NCBI RefSeq assembly: GCF_030813235.1
Contig: NZ_JAUSUB010000004.1
Location: 1-64,000 of the forward strand
Direction of reading: 5' to 3'
From: Cytobacillus purgationiresistens
GTDB lineage: Bacteria; Bacillota; Bacilli; Bacillales; Cytobacillaceae
DNA length: 64,000 nt
Shown here: positions 1 to 8,700 of the stretch, piece after piece
Position numbering within the stretch: position 1 is the stretch's first letter
Layout of the letters: each line of letters begins with the position of its first letter
Notes under the pieces: model-generated
Databases searched by the model: none
Seen by the model: only the letters and a program-made list of their open reading frames with translations
What the model was told of the DNA's origin: nothing
Position numbers and translations under genes: made by a program

Positions 1-455
1 ATATCGGCGATTATTTCAATATATCAGCGACTTTTCGTTTATATCAGCGATAATCTTATTTTATCGGCGTTTTTTCAATACGCGCCTCAATCGCTCGCCT
101 TGTGCTGCTGTTTCAGCTCAGCATCAGGGATCATTTCACTTATTTTTTTTTGATTGGAGATTATATCGGCGACTTTTCAAATTATATCGGCGATTATTTC
201 AATATATCAGCGACTTTTCGTTTATATCAGCGATAATCTTATTTTATCGGCGTTTTTTCAATACGCGCCTCAATCGCTTGCCTTGTGCTGCTGTTTCAGC
301 TCAGCATCAGGGATCATTTCACTTATTTTTATTTGATTGGAAATTTTATCGGCGACTTTTTTAATTTGTCGGCGATTATTCCAATATATCAGCGACTTTT
401 CGTTTATATCAGCGATAATCTTATTATATCGGCGACTTTTCGTTTCTCACTGAAA
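1..455. repeat. Nested tandem repeat array downstream of spmB
   Basis: A unit of about 183 bases starts at 1, recurs nearly identically at 184 and recurs partially from 366, so the array holds about 2.4 copies and probably continues left of the window. Inside each unit a shorter motif of the form TATATC(A/G)GCGA recurs about every 20 bases (1, 21, 41, 61). Short open frames across it come only from the repeat. No gene is supported here. The array ends just before the 3' end of spmB. Confidence 0.85.
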
Positions 456-481
456 AACTGGAACGAATGTACATATATCAA

Positions 482-1015
482 TCATCTGCCAAATACTAAG
501 AAAACTACTAAGATGGCTGCGATAAATCCTATTAAATCGGCAAGCAGTCCTACTTTCAATGCATCTCCCATCCTTTTTATGCCGACTGCGCCAAAGTAAA
601 CAGTTAGCACATAAAAGGTTGTATCTGTACTCCCTTGTATGACAGACGCCATTCTTCCAATGAGCGAATCCGCACCATGCTCCGCAATCAAGTCACTGGT
701 CATTCCTAGCGCTGCATTACCAGAGATGGGTCGAATGATGGCAAGTGGAACGATATCAGGAGGGACACCAATAGCGACGAAAACTGGCCGAATGAAATCC
801 ATAAAAAAATCCAATGCCCCCGAAGCTCTGAATATTGATATTGCCACGAGCATTCCCACGAGAAAAGGGATGATTGAAACAGCTATTTTGATCCCGTCTT
901 TACCGCCTTCAACAAAGCTTTCATATGTTGGAACCTTCTTATAAGTACCATATAGTAAGATAAATCCTATTAATATAGGAATAAACCAGAGGGATATTAA
1001 TGAAACAATCTCCAT
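482..1015 (-). CDS. spmB: Spore maturation protein B
   Basis: This 177-residue membrane protein belongs to the SpmB (nucleoside-recognition/Gate domain) family, which acts with SpmA in dehydrating the spore core. Several hydrophobic segments are visible, including one near residues 6-26 and one at the C-terminus ending LVVFLVFGR. It follows spmA by 6 bases, in the dacB-spmA-spmB order known from B. subtilis. Expression in the mother cell is expected from the family and was not read from a promoter here. The identification rests on length, topology and operon context. Confidence 0.93.
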   Translation of the reverse strand: MEIVSLISLWFIPILIGFILLYGTYKKVPTYESFVEGGKDGIKIAVSIIPFLVGMLVAISIFRASGALDFFMDFIRPVFVAIGVPPDIVPLAIIRPISGNAALGMTSDLIAEHGADSLIGRMASVIQGSTDTTFYVLTVYFGAVGIKRMGDALKVGLLADLIGFIAAILVVFLVFGR

Positions 1016-1021
1016 ATTACC

Positions 1022-1609
1022 TCATCCTTTTCGGGTTCTTCTATAATAAAAATAGCGGTCGATTAAGATTGCTCCAATGGTTGAGCAAATTGTAGCAATC
1101 AGTGTAGGTCCAACGATTTCTGTCGGAGAAGCCGAACCATAATTCATTCGAATGGCGATGATTGTAGTGGGAATTAACGTTATACTTGATGTGTTAATTG
1201 CTAGAAAAGTAATCATTGAACGGCTTGCCTCACTACTTCCGCCATTCAAAACCTTCAGCTCTTCCATCGCTTTAATACCAAGGGGTGTGGCTGCATTTCC
1301 AAGTCCAAACATATTGGCCATCATATTTGATAAAATATAGCCCATGGCGGGATGATCCTTTGGAATTTCAGGAAACAGTCTGGTCACAAACGGTCTAAAA
1401 AACTGCGCAAGCTTATTTAACAAGCCCGCATGCTCAGCAATCTTCATCATCCCTAACCAAAATACGAGAATACTGATCAAGCCAATACATAAAGTTACCG
1501 CTTCTTTTGCTCCCTTAAATATCGCCTCATTTACCTCGCCTATTGTCCCATTGAACATTGCAAAGACGATTCCCACTATCGCAAGAAAGGCCCAGATAAT
1601 ATTAACCAT
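1022..1609 (-). CDS. spmA: Spore maturation protein A
   Basis: This 195-residue integral membrane protein has the Gate (nucleoside recognition) domain, with hydrophobic stretches near 1-20, 40-60 and 155-185. It partners SpmB in spore core dehydration and cortex-linked heat resistance. Its ATG overlaps the end of dacB by 8 bases (reading ATGGTTAA), which implies translational coupling. Length and order match B. subtilis. The exact biochemical role of the family remains unclear. Confidence 0.93.
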   Translation of the reverse strand: MVNIIWAFLAIVGIVFAMFNGTIGEVNEAIFKGAKEAVTLCIGLISILVFWLGMMKIAEHAGLLNKLAQFFRPFVTRLFPEIPKDHPAMGYILSNMMANMFGLGNAATPLGIKAMEELKVLNGGSSEASRSMITFLAINTSSITLIPTTIIAIRMNYGSASPTEIVGPTLIATICSTIGAILIDRYFYYRRTRKG

Positions 1610-2753
1610 CTATTTTCACACCAACAATGGCTGTAAACAGATTACGAAAAGAATCAAAAAAGGATTTCTCTTCTTTTTTATCTTCTTTTTTAAAATAGAT
1701 TGGCAAGGATTTGACTTCTGCACTTTCAAAATATATGGTCGCTTTTCCAACAATTTCAGGTATATTCTCTTCATCCTTCCAATCCTGCTTAGGCTTCGTC
1801 AATTTGTATTTCACCTCAAAGGAGTTCTTTTCATCCTTTGTAACGGGGTAACTAAAGCTATGATTCAAATAAACTCTATTATGATAAAAATCATCGTTGA
1901 TTGTTTCGATGTCCCCTTCACTTAACACTTCTACGTTTTGATAGTTCTTAAAGCCGTTTTCAAACATTTGAATATGATCGTTCCAGTCATCCGGCCCGTT
2001 TAGAGTAACCGCAATCAAGTCTAAGTTCCCTTTCGACGCAGACGATACTAGTGTTCTCTTTGCCCGTTTGGTATAGCCTGTTTTCCCTCCAGTTGTATTG
2101 TCATATAGTTCTGTGAGCAGCCTGTTTTTATTTTTCCAAACACGATCCCAAGCCTCCGTCGGGTTCGGCGCCCTATGTACTTCCGTTCCGGCGACTTTTT
2201 GGTACTTCTCATTATCCATTGCATAGCGGGTCAATATCGCCATATCAAATGCAGTTGACAAGTGATTTTCATCATCATCCAATCCGTGCGGATTTGCAAA
2301 ATGCGTCCTTGTCATGCCGATTTCTTCAGCCTTTTGGTTCATCAAATAGACAAACCCATCGAGACTTCCCCCCACATACTCAGAAATGGCAACTGCTGCG
2401 TCGTTTCCAGAGCGGAGCATAAGACCATAAACCAAATCCTCAAGCTTTACCTCTTCCCCTTGCTTCAAATAAATTGAAGATCCTTCAGCTCTAACTGCTT
2501 TTTCACTTATTTTCACCATATCATCCAGTTTTCCAGATTCTATTGCTAGGATTGCTGTCATGATTTTCGTGATGCTGGCAATCCGCTGTGGATCATTCGC
2601 TGCTTTTTCATATAAAATCCGCCCAGATTCCTGCTCAATTATGATTGCATTTCTTGCACTAACTGATATACTTGCCGATGCATTATGTGGAGCAGCAAGC
2701 ATTAATAGTGCTGCAATGAATGAAAAAACAATGAGCTTGTTCCATTTTTTCAT
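1602..2753 (-). CDS. dacB: D-alanyl-D-alanine carboxypeptidase DacB (sporulation PBP5*)
   Basis: A 383-residue S11 family DD-carboxypeptidase that trims peptide side chains of spore cortex peptidoglycan. It starts with a signal peptide (MKKWNKLIVFSFIAALLM, cleavage near ASAS). The three penicillin-binding motifs are intact: SITK near residue 60, SGN near 115 and KTG near 224. It heads the dacB-spmA-spmB operon, which points to the sporulation paralogue rather than vegetative DacA. A second S11 enzyme, dacF, lies further right in the window. Confidence 0.95.
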   Translation of the reverse strand: MKKWNKLIVFSFIAALLMLAAPHNASASISVSARNAIIIEQESGRILYEKAANDPQRIASITKIMTAILAIESGKLDDMVKISEKAVRAEGSSIYLKQGEEVKLEDLVYGLMLRSGNDAAVAISEYVGGSLDGFVYLMNQKAEEIGMTRTHFANPHGLDDDENHLSTAFDMAILTRYAMDNEKYQKVAGTEVHRAPNPTEAWDRVWKNKNRLLTELYDNTTGGKTGYTKRAKRTLVSSASKGNLDLIAVTLNGPDDWNDHIQMFENGFKNYQNVEVLSEGDIETINDDFYHNRVYLNHSFSYPVTKDEKNSFEVKYKLTKPKQDWKDEENIPEIVGKATIYFESAEVKSLPIYFKKEDKKEEKSFFDSFRNLFTAIVGVKIDG

Positions 2754-2882
2754 TGTACAGACCCCGTCTCATTTATTGGTTTGTACAAGTTTATGCGGGA
2801 CAAGTATCGTTATGACAAAATCGTTTTTATTCTTTTTTCACTTTAACAATAAAAATTCTGCAATCCCGCTATATGAAACACG

Positions 2883-2910
2883 AAAAAAGAGACCGACATT
2901 TGTCGGACTC
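2883..2910 (-). terminator. Rho-independent terminator after sodF
   Basis: Read on the minus strand, a GAG-T-CCGACA stem closes on TGTCGG-T-CTC and is followed by six T. It lies 8 bases past the sodF stop codon and separates sodF from dacB. Confidence 0.85.
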
Positions 2911-2917
2911 TTCCAGT

Positions 2918-3808
2918 TTAAACTGGCTTCCATTTTAATTCTCCAGCATGTTGAAATCTTGTCTCGACATCTTTCCAATTAACAATTTTCCACCAATTAT
3001 CAATATAATCGGCCCGTTTATTTTGATATTGCAAATAATAGGCATGCTCCCAGACATCGAGCACCAGCAGCGGAATGGTATCCCATTGTGTTAATAGTTG
3101 ATGTCGTTCAGATTGCAGGATTTCTAGATGTCGCGAGCGCGGAGACCAAACAAGAATCGCCCATCCTACGCCCTCAACTTCTTTCGCAGCTTCGGTGAAA
3201 TGCTTTTTGAACTGCTCATAGCTGCCAAAGTATTTTTTGATTTGAGCTAACAATGCTCCAGATGGTTTCCCGCCGCCTTCAGGGCTCATATTATTCCAAA
3301 AGATCGTATGCAAATAGTGACCTGAACCATGGAATGCAAGCTCCCTGGACCAATGTTTCACAAGGGAAAAGTCACCGGTTGCACGTGCTCTTTCAAGCGC
3401 ATCCTCAGCCTTGTTTAAACCATCTACATAAGCTTTATGATGCTTATCATGATGCAATCTCATAATTTCTTCAGAAATATAAGGTTCAAGCGCATTATAT
3501 CCATATGGTAATGGAGGCAACACGTGCTTACCTGCAGGCACTGATGTTTCATTTGCATATATTGCTCCGAGTTGTAATCGTTCGTTAAAATACGCTTCCA
3601 TCTCTTCGTGAATTTCTTCCACCTTTTCTGATAATGACCCTAATTCATCCGTGTTTAAAGGTTGGTCCATTCTGTCCATTACATTCGTTAATGAATTCAA
3701 TTTCTGCCACAGTTCATTATTTCCATCTATATTTTCACTCTCTAGAAAATCACGCATTTCCTGATTCCATTTAAACACTTCTCTCAGATACTCGTTCATG
3801 CTGCTCAC
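2918..3808 (-). CDS. sodF: Fe/Mn superoxide dismutase, SodF type with N-terminal extension
   Basis: A 296-residue protein. Residues from about 92 onward form a standard Fe/Mn superoxide dismutase (superoxide to hydrogen peroxide and oxygen). Metal ligands are visible: His in LHHDKHH, His in HGSGHYLHTIFW, and Asp and His in LDVWEHAYYLQYQ. The first 90 residues are charged, helical and absent from housekeeping SodA; B. subtilis SodF has a similar extension. A GTG start is chosen because AAGGAGTG lies just upstream. The monocistronic unit ends in the terminator at 2883-2910. Metal preference cannot be read safely. Confidence 0.9.
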   Translation of the reverse strand: MSSMNEYLREVFKWNQEMRDFLESENIDGNNELWQKLNSLTNVMDRMDQPLNTDELGSLSEKVEEIHEEMEAYFNERLQLGAIYANETSVPAGKHVLPPLPYGYNALEPYISEEIMRLHHDKHHKAYVDGLNKAEDALERARATGDFSLVKHWSRELAFHGSGHYLHTIFWNNMSPEGGGKPSGALLAQIKKYFGSYEQFKKHFTEAAKEVEGVGWAILVWSPRSRHLEILQSERHQLLTQWDTIPLLVLDVWEHAYYLQYQNKRADYIDNWWKIVNWKDVETRFQHAGELKWKPV

Positions 3809-4029
3809 AATCTCACTCCTTCTGAAAATGAATTACGATTAGGTTAAGATAAGTTTCTGTTTGGCTTTTTAAACCTTGTGGGACTGACTTTGATTGCTAG
3901 GAATGAAACCCAGTCGTTAATACCTCACTTCTCATCCTATGAAGGGTTTAATAAAAATATAGCTAAACTGCAAAATTCAGTGGCATGAGCTTGAGTCATA
4001 CTAGGCACCAAGGTAATTATGTTTTTCCG

Positions 4030-4067
4030 AAAGATAAAAGGGACAGCCATTTCATGGCTGTCCCTTT
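4030..4067 (-). terminator. Terminator after ypuI
   Basis: A perfect 14-pair stem (AAAGGGACAGCCAT against ATGGCTGTCCCTTT, loop of 3) lies just past the ypuI stop and is followed on the minus strand by a T-rich run. The 220 bases between it and sodF show no gene. Confidence 0.9.
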
Positions 4068-4075
4068 CTACAAAA

Positions 4076-4564
4076 TTATTGAGATTGCATCATTTTTGTT
4101 CGATAGTCAGTTTCGTAATATTCAAGTTCCTCGCGAATATTTTGAAAATCACTTTCAAGACCTTTGAATAAATTTGATACTTTATCTGGCACTTCTTTAT
4201 GAAAACGGATGGAGTTTTTCCCTGTATAAGCAGAACGGCTATTTTCAAACCAAGCATCGTTTCTTGGGGAAAAGAATTCTTCAATGCAATGATGGTAAAG
4301 ACGATATAGCGTTTTTTCCGCTGCTCCACGTTGGAACTGATCGCTCATCAATATAATTCGGCAAGCATCGTGGCCTTCTTCACAGTATACTAATAGCTTT
4401 CTAATATTCGTTAAAATACGCTTATAATAATCCTTATCGCCTTCCTTTTCCTCTAACAAGGCGGTTAAGGTTGTTTCATTTAAGAAGTCCTCAAAAATAT
4501 TCACAGTGTCACTGAGGAAATGCTGCACATCTTTCATTTGTGATTCTACAATTGAATTTCCCAT
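4076..4564 (-). CDS. ypuI: YpuI family protein (DUF3907)
   Basis: A 162-residue soluble protein of the DUF3907 family, recognised by its position between scpB and dacB as in B. subtilis and by its overall sequence (KDYYKRILTNIRKLLVYCEEGHDACR region). It is predicted mostly helical, with no signal peptide. AGGAGGA precedes the ATG. The molecular function is unknown. A strong terminator follows, so it is the last gene of its unit. Confidence 0.8.
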   Translation of the reverse strand: MGNSIVESQMKDVQHFLSDTVNIFEDFLNETTLTALLEEKEGDKDYYKRILTNIRKLLVYCEEGHDACRIILMSDQFQRGAAEKTLYRLYHHCIEEFFSPRNDAWFENSRSAYTGKNSIRFHKEVPDKVSNLFKGLESDFQNIREELEYYETDYRTKMMQSQ

Positions 4565-4667
4565 ATGTTCCTCCTATTTTATAAGGTACACTTTTACAAA
4601 AAAGATTAGAAAGTTCCTTCATTTTGTCAACCTTCACATATGCTTAACCAAACCGAAACATGAACAA

Positions 4668-5057
4668 CTAAGGTAGCTGAAGGGCTGATTTATTTTCGAT
4701 TGATTCAAGAATGTCTGGAAGTTTGCTAAAGTCATAGCCTTTGAATAAAGTTTGAAGTTCTGATTGTGAACGGACAAAAATGCGTTTCCTTTTGCTTAAT
4801 GCTGGCTGATTTAACAAAGTGGCAATCGCCACGATATCCTTAAATTCCACCTCTCTTGAACCTGCCATGAACAATGGATTCTTATCATAGGGAGTAAACT
4901 CGCTGAGGAATTCTTCAAAATATTGAACATAAGTAATCGTTAATGTTTTTTCCAGCCCGTCTTCTTCAAAGGCGACTTCACTTCTGTTAAAGAAATCTTC
5001 AAACGTATTAGGCATTTCTTTTTCAAGCTCCCAGCCCTTATAATGCTTAATTAACAA
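4668..5057 (-). CDS. Uncharacterised 129-residue protein
   Basis: I do not recognise this protein. It is acidic at its N-terminus (NTFEDFFNRSEVAFEEDGLE) and basic in the middle (SKRKRIFVRSQ), with no membrane segment. The start is TTG, supported by GAGGAGG seven bases upstream. It sits between ypuI and scpB on the same strand, where the B. subtilis map as I recall it has no gene. The good ribosome binding site and ordinary composition argue that it is real. Confidence 0.65.
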   Translation of the reverse strand: MLIKHYKGWELEKEMPNTFEDFFNRSEVAFEEDGLEKTLTITYVQYFEEFLSEFTPYDKNPLFMAGSREVEFKDIVAIATLLNQPALSKRKRIFVRSQSELQTLFKGYDFSKLPDILESIENKSALQLP

Positions 5058-5250
5058 GTAAACTCCTCCTCATTTATATCGGTGTGTTTATTGTGAATTT
5101 ATGGGCATTTTAAGCAAAAATGAACCTGTTGTGATAATAAATTTATCCCATTCATGGATTTGCACAATGCAAAAAAAGATTAAAAATTCAGTTTCAATTT
5201 CATTTTTAAGTATATAGTAACATAAATCGCTGTGGGAGTGTTCAGAATTA

Positions 5251-5841
5251 TCACGATTCTAATGACTCTTGAAATTTTTCAAAAAAGAGATCGGCTTCAT
5301 TCTGGGTAATATCGTCTTCCTCTGATTGCTCTGGCAGCTTTGGAAGTTCTGCAATATTCTTTAATCCAAATGTATCAAGGAACTCCTTTGTTGTACCGTA
5401 CAAATAGGCTCGTCCGTTTCCTTCAGCTCTTCCTACCTCTTTTATCAATGCTTTTGCAGATAAAGTCTGCAGCGGACGCTCTGTCTTTACTCCGCGAATT
5501 TCTTCAATTTCAACGCGAGTAATCGGCTGCTTGTATGCAATTACAGCCAAAGTTTCCAATGCTGCTTGGGATAAAGTTGAAGTGGAAGGAGATTCGACTA
5601 ATTTTTTTAAATAAACCGCGTTCTCCTTCTTTGTTGCGAGCTGATACGTTCCCCCAATTTCAAGTACTGTCATTCCTCTTTTCTTATCTTCCTGCAAAGA
5701 TACAATCAATCCATCCATCATTTCTTTCGCTTGCATTTCTTCAACCTCAAGCACTGATGCGATTTGTTTTAACGAAAGTCCTTCATCGCCCGCTGCAAAC
5801 AAAAGACTTTCAACAATACCATACCAATTAACAATATTCAT
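5251..5841 (-). CDS. scpB: Segregation and condensation protein B
   Basis: A 196-residue winged-helix kleisin-interacting protein that joins ScpA and SMC in the condensin complex loading at the origin region. Typical features are VESLLFAAGDEGLSLKQIA at the start and ALETLAVIAYKQPITRVEIE near residues 95-115. The ATG follows the scpA stop by one base, with GGAGGG lying inside the scpA end. The acidic tail (EEDDITQNEADLFFEKFQ) is usual for the family. Confidence 0.95.
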   Translation of the reverse strand: MNIVNWYGIVESLLFAAGDEGLSLKQIASVLEVEEMQAKEMMDGLIVSLQEDKKRGMTVLEIGGTYQLATKKENAVYLKKLVESPSTSTLSQAALETLAVIAYKQPITRVEIEEIRGVKTERPLQTLSAKALIKEVGRAEGNGRAYLYGTTKEFLDTFGLKNIAELPKLPEQSEEDDITQNEADLFFEKFQESLES

Positions 5842-5845
5842 TAAC

Positions 5846-6598
5846 TTATATTCCCTCCGTAGCTTCTACAAATATTTCTGAAAAGTTCATCTCTTGAGTT
5901 ACATGTATGTCCCTTCTTTTGATTAATTCCAAAATGGCAAGAAAGGTAACTACCACATGCTCGCGATTAGAGACTGAGAACAGGTCATTAAAGCTTTTCT
6001 TGCCTTTAAATCCTTTCAGCTCTTTCATGATTTCATTTATTCGCATTTCTATTGGGATTTCCTGCCGTGTAATTCTTGTAGAAAGCGGTTTTTGCAGTTT
6101 CTTTCGCCGCATGAGCTTTTGCAAAGCGCCCAACATATCATAGAGAGAAACCTCTAAATTCGCCTTTTCAGACTTTGTTTCCTTCGTTATTTCTGTCAAG
6201 TCACTAGGCGGTTTTGTGTACATCAGGCTTCTCTCATGTTCGAGTTCCTTCAAATCTTCAGCCGCCTCTTTAAATTTGCGATATTCCACTAATCTTTCCA
6301 CAAGCTCGTCCCGAGGATCTTCTTCCATTTCCAAGGTCATATCCTCATCAAATGCTTCTTCCTCATGCTTAGGCAGAAGCATTTTACTTTTTATGGCCAG
6401 CAGAGTCGCTGCCATTACTAAATACTCACTTGCAATATCTAATTCCAGCTCCTTCATCGTATGGATAAAAATTAAATATTGCTCTGTGATCTCAGCAACT
6501 GGGATATCATATATATCTATCTCCAACCGATTGATTAAATGTAAAAGCAAATCAAGCGGTCCTTCGAAGGCATCAATTTTCACATTATAATGTTGCAT
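5846..6598 (-). CDS. scpA: Segregation and condensation protein A (kleisin)
   Basis: A 250-residue kleisin that bridges SMC heads and binds ScpB. The N-terminal signature ([17 protein letters not shown]) and the C-terminal winged helix ([16 protein letters not shown]) are clear. The start is the ATG at 6598, preceded by GGTGG; a TTG four codons earlier lies on top of the ribosome binding site and is less likely. It is the first gene of the scpA-scpB pair. Confidence 0.95.
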   Translation of the reverse strand: MQHYNVKIDAFEGPLDLLLHLINRLEIDIYDIPVAEITEQYLIFIHTMKELELDIASEYLVMAATLLAIKSKMLLPKHEEEAFDEDMTLEMEEDPRDELVERLVEYRKFKEAAEDLKELEHERSLMYTKPPSDLTEITKETKSEKANLEVSLYDMLGALQKLMRRKKLQKPLSTRITRQEIPIEMRINEIMKELKGFKGKKSFNDLFSVSNREHVVVTFLAILELIKRRDIHVTQEMNFSEIFVEATEGI

Positions 6599-6808
6599 AT
6601 ATTCCACCAAAATTTCTATATAATTAATATTTAAGTTTTAGTTTTAAACCGTTCTAGCCTATAAGCTATCTTCTAGTATAGATGAATACAAGAGGTTGTC
6701 CAATCCAAAAAACCTCTTCCTTCCATTAAAAGCGCCCAAACGAAACACAAAGTGCCTACATACTATAAAAAGGCAATGACAAATAGGCTATCATGGAGGT
6801 ATGTAATA

Positions 6809-6928
6809 ATGTCTAGACAAGAAAATGAAGCATGCAGAGAAGACAACTGCGGGTTCGGCACAGGTTTTGCCTTAATTGTCGTCCTGTTTATTTTATTAGT
6901 TATCGTTGGAGCTTCTTGGCTATTTTAA
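6809..6928 (+). CDS. YjcZ-type small sporulation-associated membrane protein
   Basis: A 39-residue frame starts MSRQENEACRED and continues with a glycine-flanked hydrophobic helix (GFALIVVLFILLVIVGASWLF) that is the hallmark of the YjcZ family of Bacillus micro-proteins. GGAGGT lies eight bases before the ATG. A stem-loop terminator follows at 7054. Family members are annotated as sporulation related, but their mechanism is unknown. It is too short for ordinary gene calls. Confidence 0.85.
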   Translation: MSRQENEACREDNCGFGTGFALIVVLFILLVIVGASWLF

Positions 6929-7053
6929 CATATGCGGAGAGTATTTGGCTTCATATACCCAGCTAGATAAAAAAGTGATATCTTTCTATGCTATGAACAC
7001 TCAGTCACAAGTTTGAATGAAATCAAAAAGCAATTGTTTTTTCATACACAACT

Positions 7054-7078
7054 ATGCTCGGGTTTTCCGAGCATTTTT
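7054..7078 (+). terminator. Terminator between the YjcZ-type gene and ypuF
   Basis: ATGCTCGG pairs with CCGAGCAT around a five-base loop, followed by five T. Confidence 0.7.
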
Positions 7079-7166
7079 CTGTTGTCTTAATAGATTGCAA
7101 TAAAAAAATATGTTAATATGATGCTAACTCAGAGGCATACTACGCCCTTTTAGGAGATGTAATCCC

Positions 7167-7706
7167 ATGTATCCACAAGCTTATATCAATTATTTGGTTC
7201 ATTTTCATGGCGATAGAGATTATTTTGAATGCCATGAAATCCTCGAAGAATATTGGAAAAGTGTTGATAAGAATAATAAAAGCTCAATATGGGTTGGATT
7301 GATTCTTTTCGCCGTTTCTCATTATCATCACCGAAGAGGAAACTTTAAAGGTGCTGAAAGAACAATGCAGAAGTCAATTAATATCTTAGGGAGTAAAAGG
7401 AAAGAAATACAACAGCTTGGGATAGATGAGATCAAACTATTAATGGATCTTAATAGTCAACTGCAAGGTATTGCCGCTCAAACAAAGTATAAAAGTTATA
7501 CCTTTCCCTTTTCTGACCCTCAATTGATTGAAATTGCGAAGCAGAATTGCATACAAGAAGGGTTTATTTGGTGTCAAGATAGTGACTTACTCAACGAGGA
7601 TCTCATTCATCGACATGTGAGAAGAGATCGCTCAGATGTAATAAAAGAGAGGTCATTGGCGCTTAACAAAGGCATAAATGAAGACCGTGGAAACCATAAT
7701 ATATAA
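7167..7706 (+). CDS. ypuF: DUF309 family protein YpuF
   Basis: A 179-residue DUF309 protein with the family signature HFHGDRDYFECHEILEEYWK near residues 11-30 and AVSHYHHRRGNFKGA near 50-64. The His/Glu-rich helical pair suggests a metal or small-ligand site, but no reaction is established. It lies next to scpAB and ribT as in B. subtilis. A pyrimidine-rich leader and TTAGGAGATG precede the ATG at 7167. Confidence 0.85.
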   Translation: MYPQAYINYLVHFHGDRDYFECHEILEEYWKSVDKNNKSSIWVGLILFAVSHYHHRRGNFKGAERTMQKSINILGSKRKEIQQLGIDEIKLLMDLNSQLQGIAAQTKYKSYTFPFSDPQLIEIAKQNCIQEGFIWCQDSDLLNEDLIHRHVRRDRSDVIKERSLALNKGINEDRGNHNI

Positions 7707-7741
7707 AGAATGACTAAGATATTGTCCAGTGGAGGTTAAAT

Positions 7742-8131
<390 letters not shown>

Positions 8132-8255
8132 TCATTATTTAAATAAACCTTTTATTAGCTATTATTTCCATATTGTTGAAAAATTAAACTTTGTCTCAGG
8201 TACTATATATTATGTATGTACTTGCCTTTTTGCTCATTTGATAAAAAATATATAT

Positions 8256-8351
8256 TTAATTCCCTGGTGCAATAAATATCCAATAAATAACGCCCCAAAT
8301 TAAACCAATACCCAAAATAAAAAAGAATAGCAGCAAATTACTCTTATTCAT
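8256..8351 (-). CDS. Possible 31-residue membrane micro-protein
   Basis: A short frame begins MNKSNLLLFFFILGIG, continues as a single hydrophobic helix and ends IAPGN. AAAGGAG lies about 13 bases before the ATG, which is long. No family is recognised. Composition fits a single-pass membrane peptide. Coding status is uncertain. Confidence 0.45.
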   Translation of the reverse strand: MNKSNLLLFFFILGIGLIWGVIYWIFIAPGN

Positions 8352-8656
8352 GGTGCCAATAGCGCTCCTTTATCCATTATAACGATAAATCATCAAAATG
8401 ATAACCTCATGGAGTCATTTTCATATCCCAAAATAAACCATTTTTACAACCCAACGATAAGATAACACTCATTGTACACCATAAGCTAATAGAATCCAAT
8501 AGCTTTTTTGAGAAAAGCAAGAGCAGGACGCTCTGAAAAAACAGACATACTTGAATTAAATGGTAATGATTTCAAGCTTAAAAGTTGATACATCACATCA
8601 TTAGGGTATCTTCCAAACCATTAAAAAAAGTGTGAATAATCTTTGACAATAAACGA
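8352..8656. other. Intergenic stretch with no supported gene
   Basis: About 300 AT-rich bases lie between the micro-protein frame and the lysA terminator. I see no convincing gene, RNA or repeat. One 35-codon frame on the minus strand lacks a ribosome binding site. Confidence 0.6.
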
Positions 8657-8689
8657 AAATACGGGGAGCAGTTTTATTCCCCGTATTTA
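8657..8689 (-). terminator. Terminator after lysA
   Basis: AATACGGGG pairs with CCCCGTATT a few bases past the lysA stop codon, followed by a moderately T-rich stretch on the minus strand. Confidence 0.7.
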
Positions 8690-8700
8690 TTAAAGATTAT

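Noticed and set aside
1..455. CRISPR array at the left end
   Set aside because: The short modules are degenerate and about 20 bases apart with no unique spacers. The large unit is itself duplicated, and no cas genes are present.
154..599. Two overlapping short frames (60 and 104 residues) in the left-end repeat
   Set aside because: They translate the repeat modules (repeated ISDN-like and YQRLF segments), run antisense into spmB and have no credible function.
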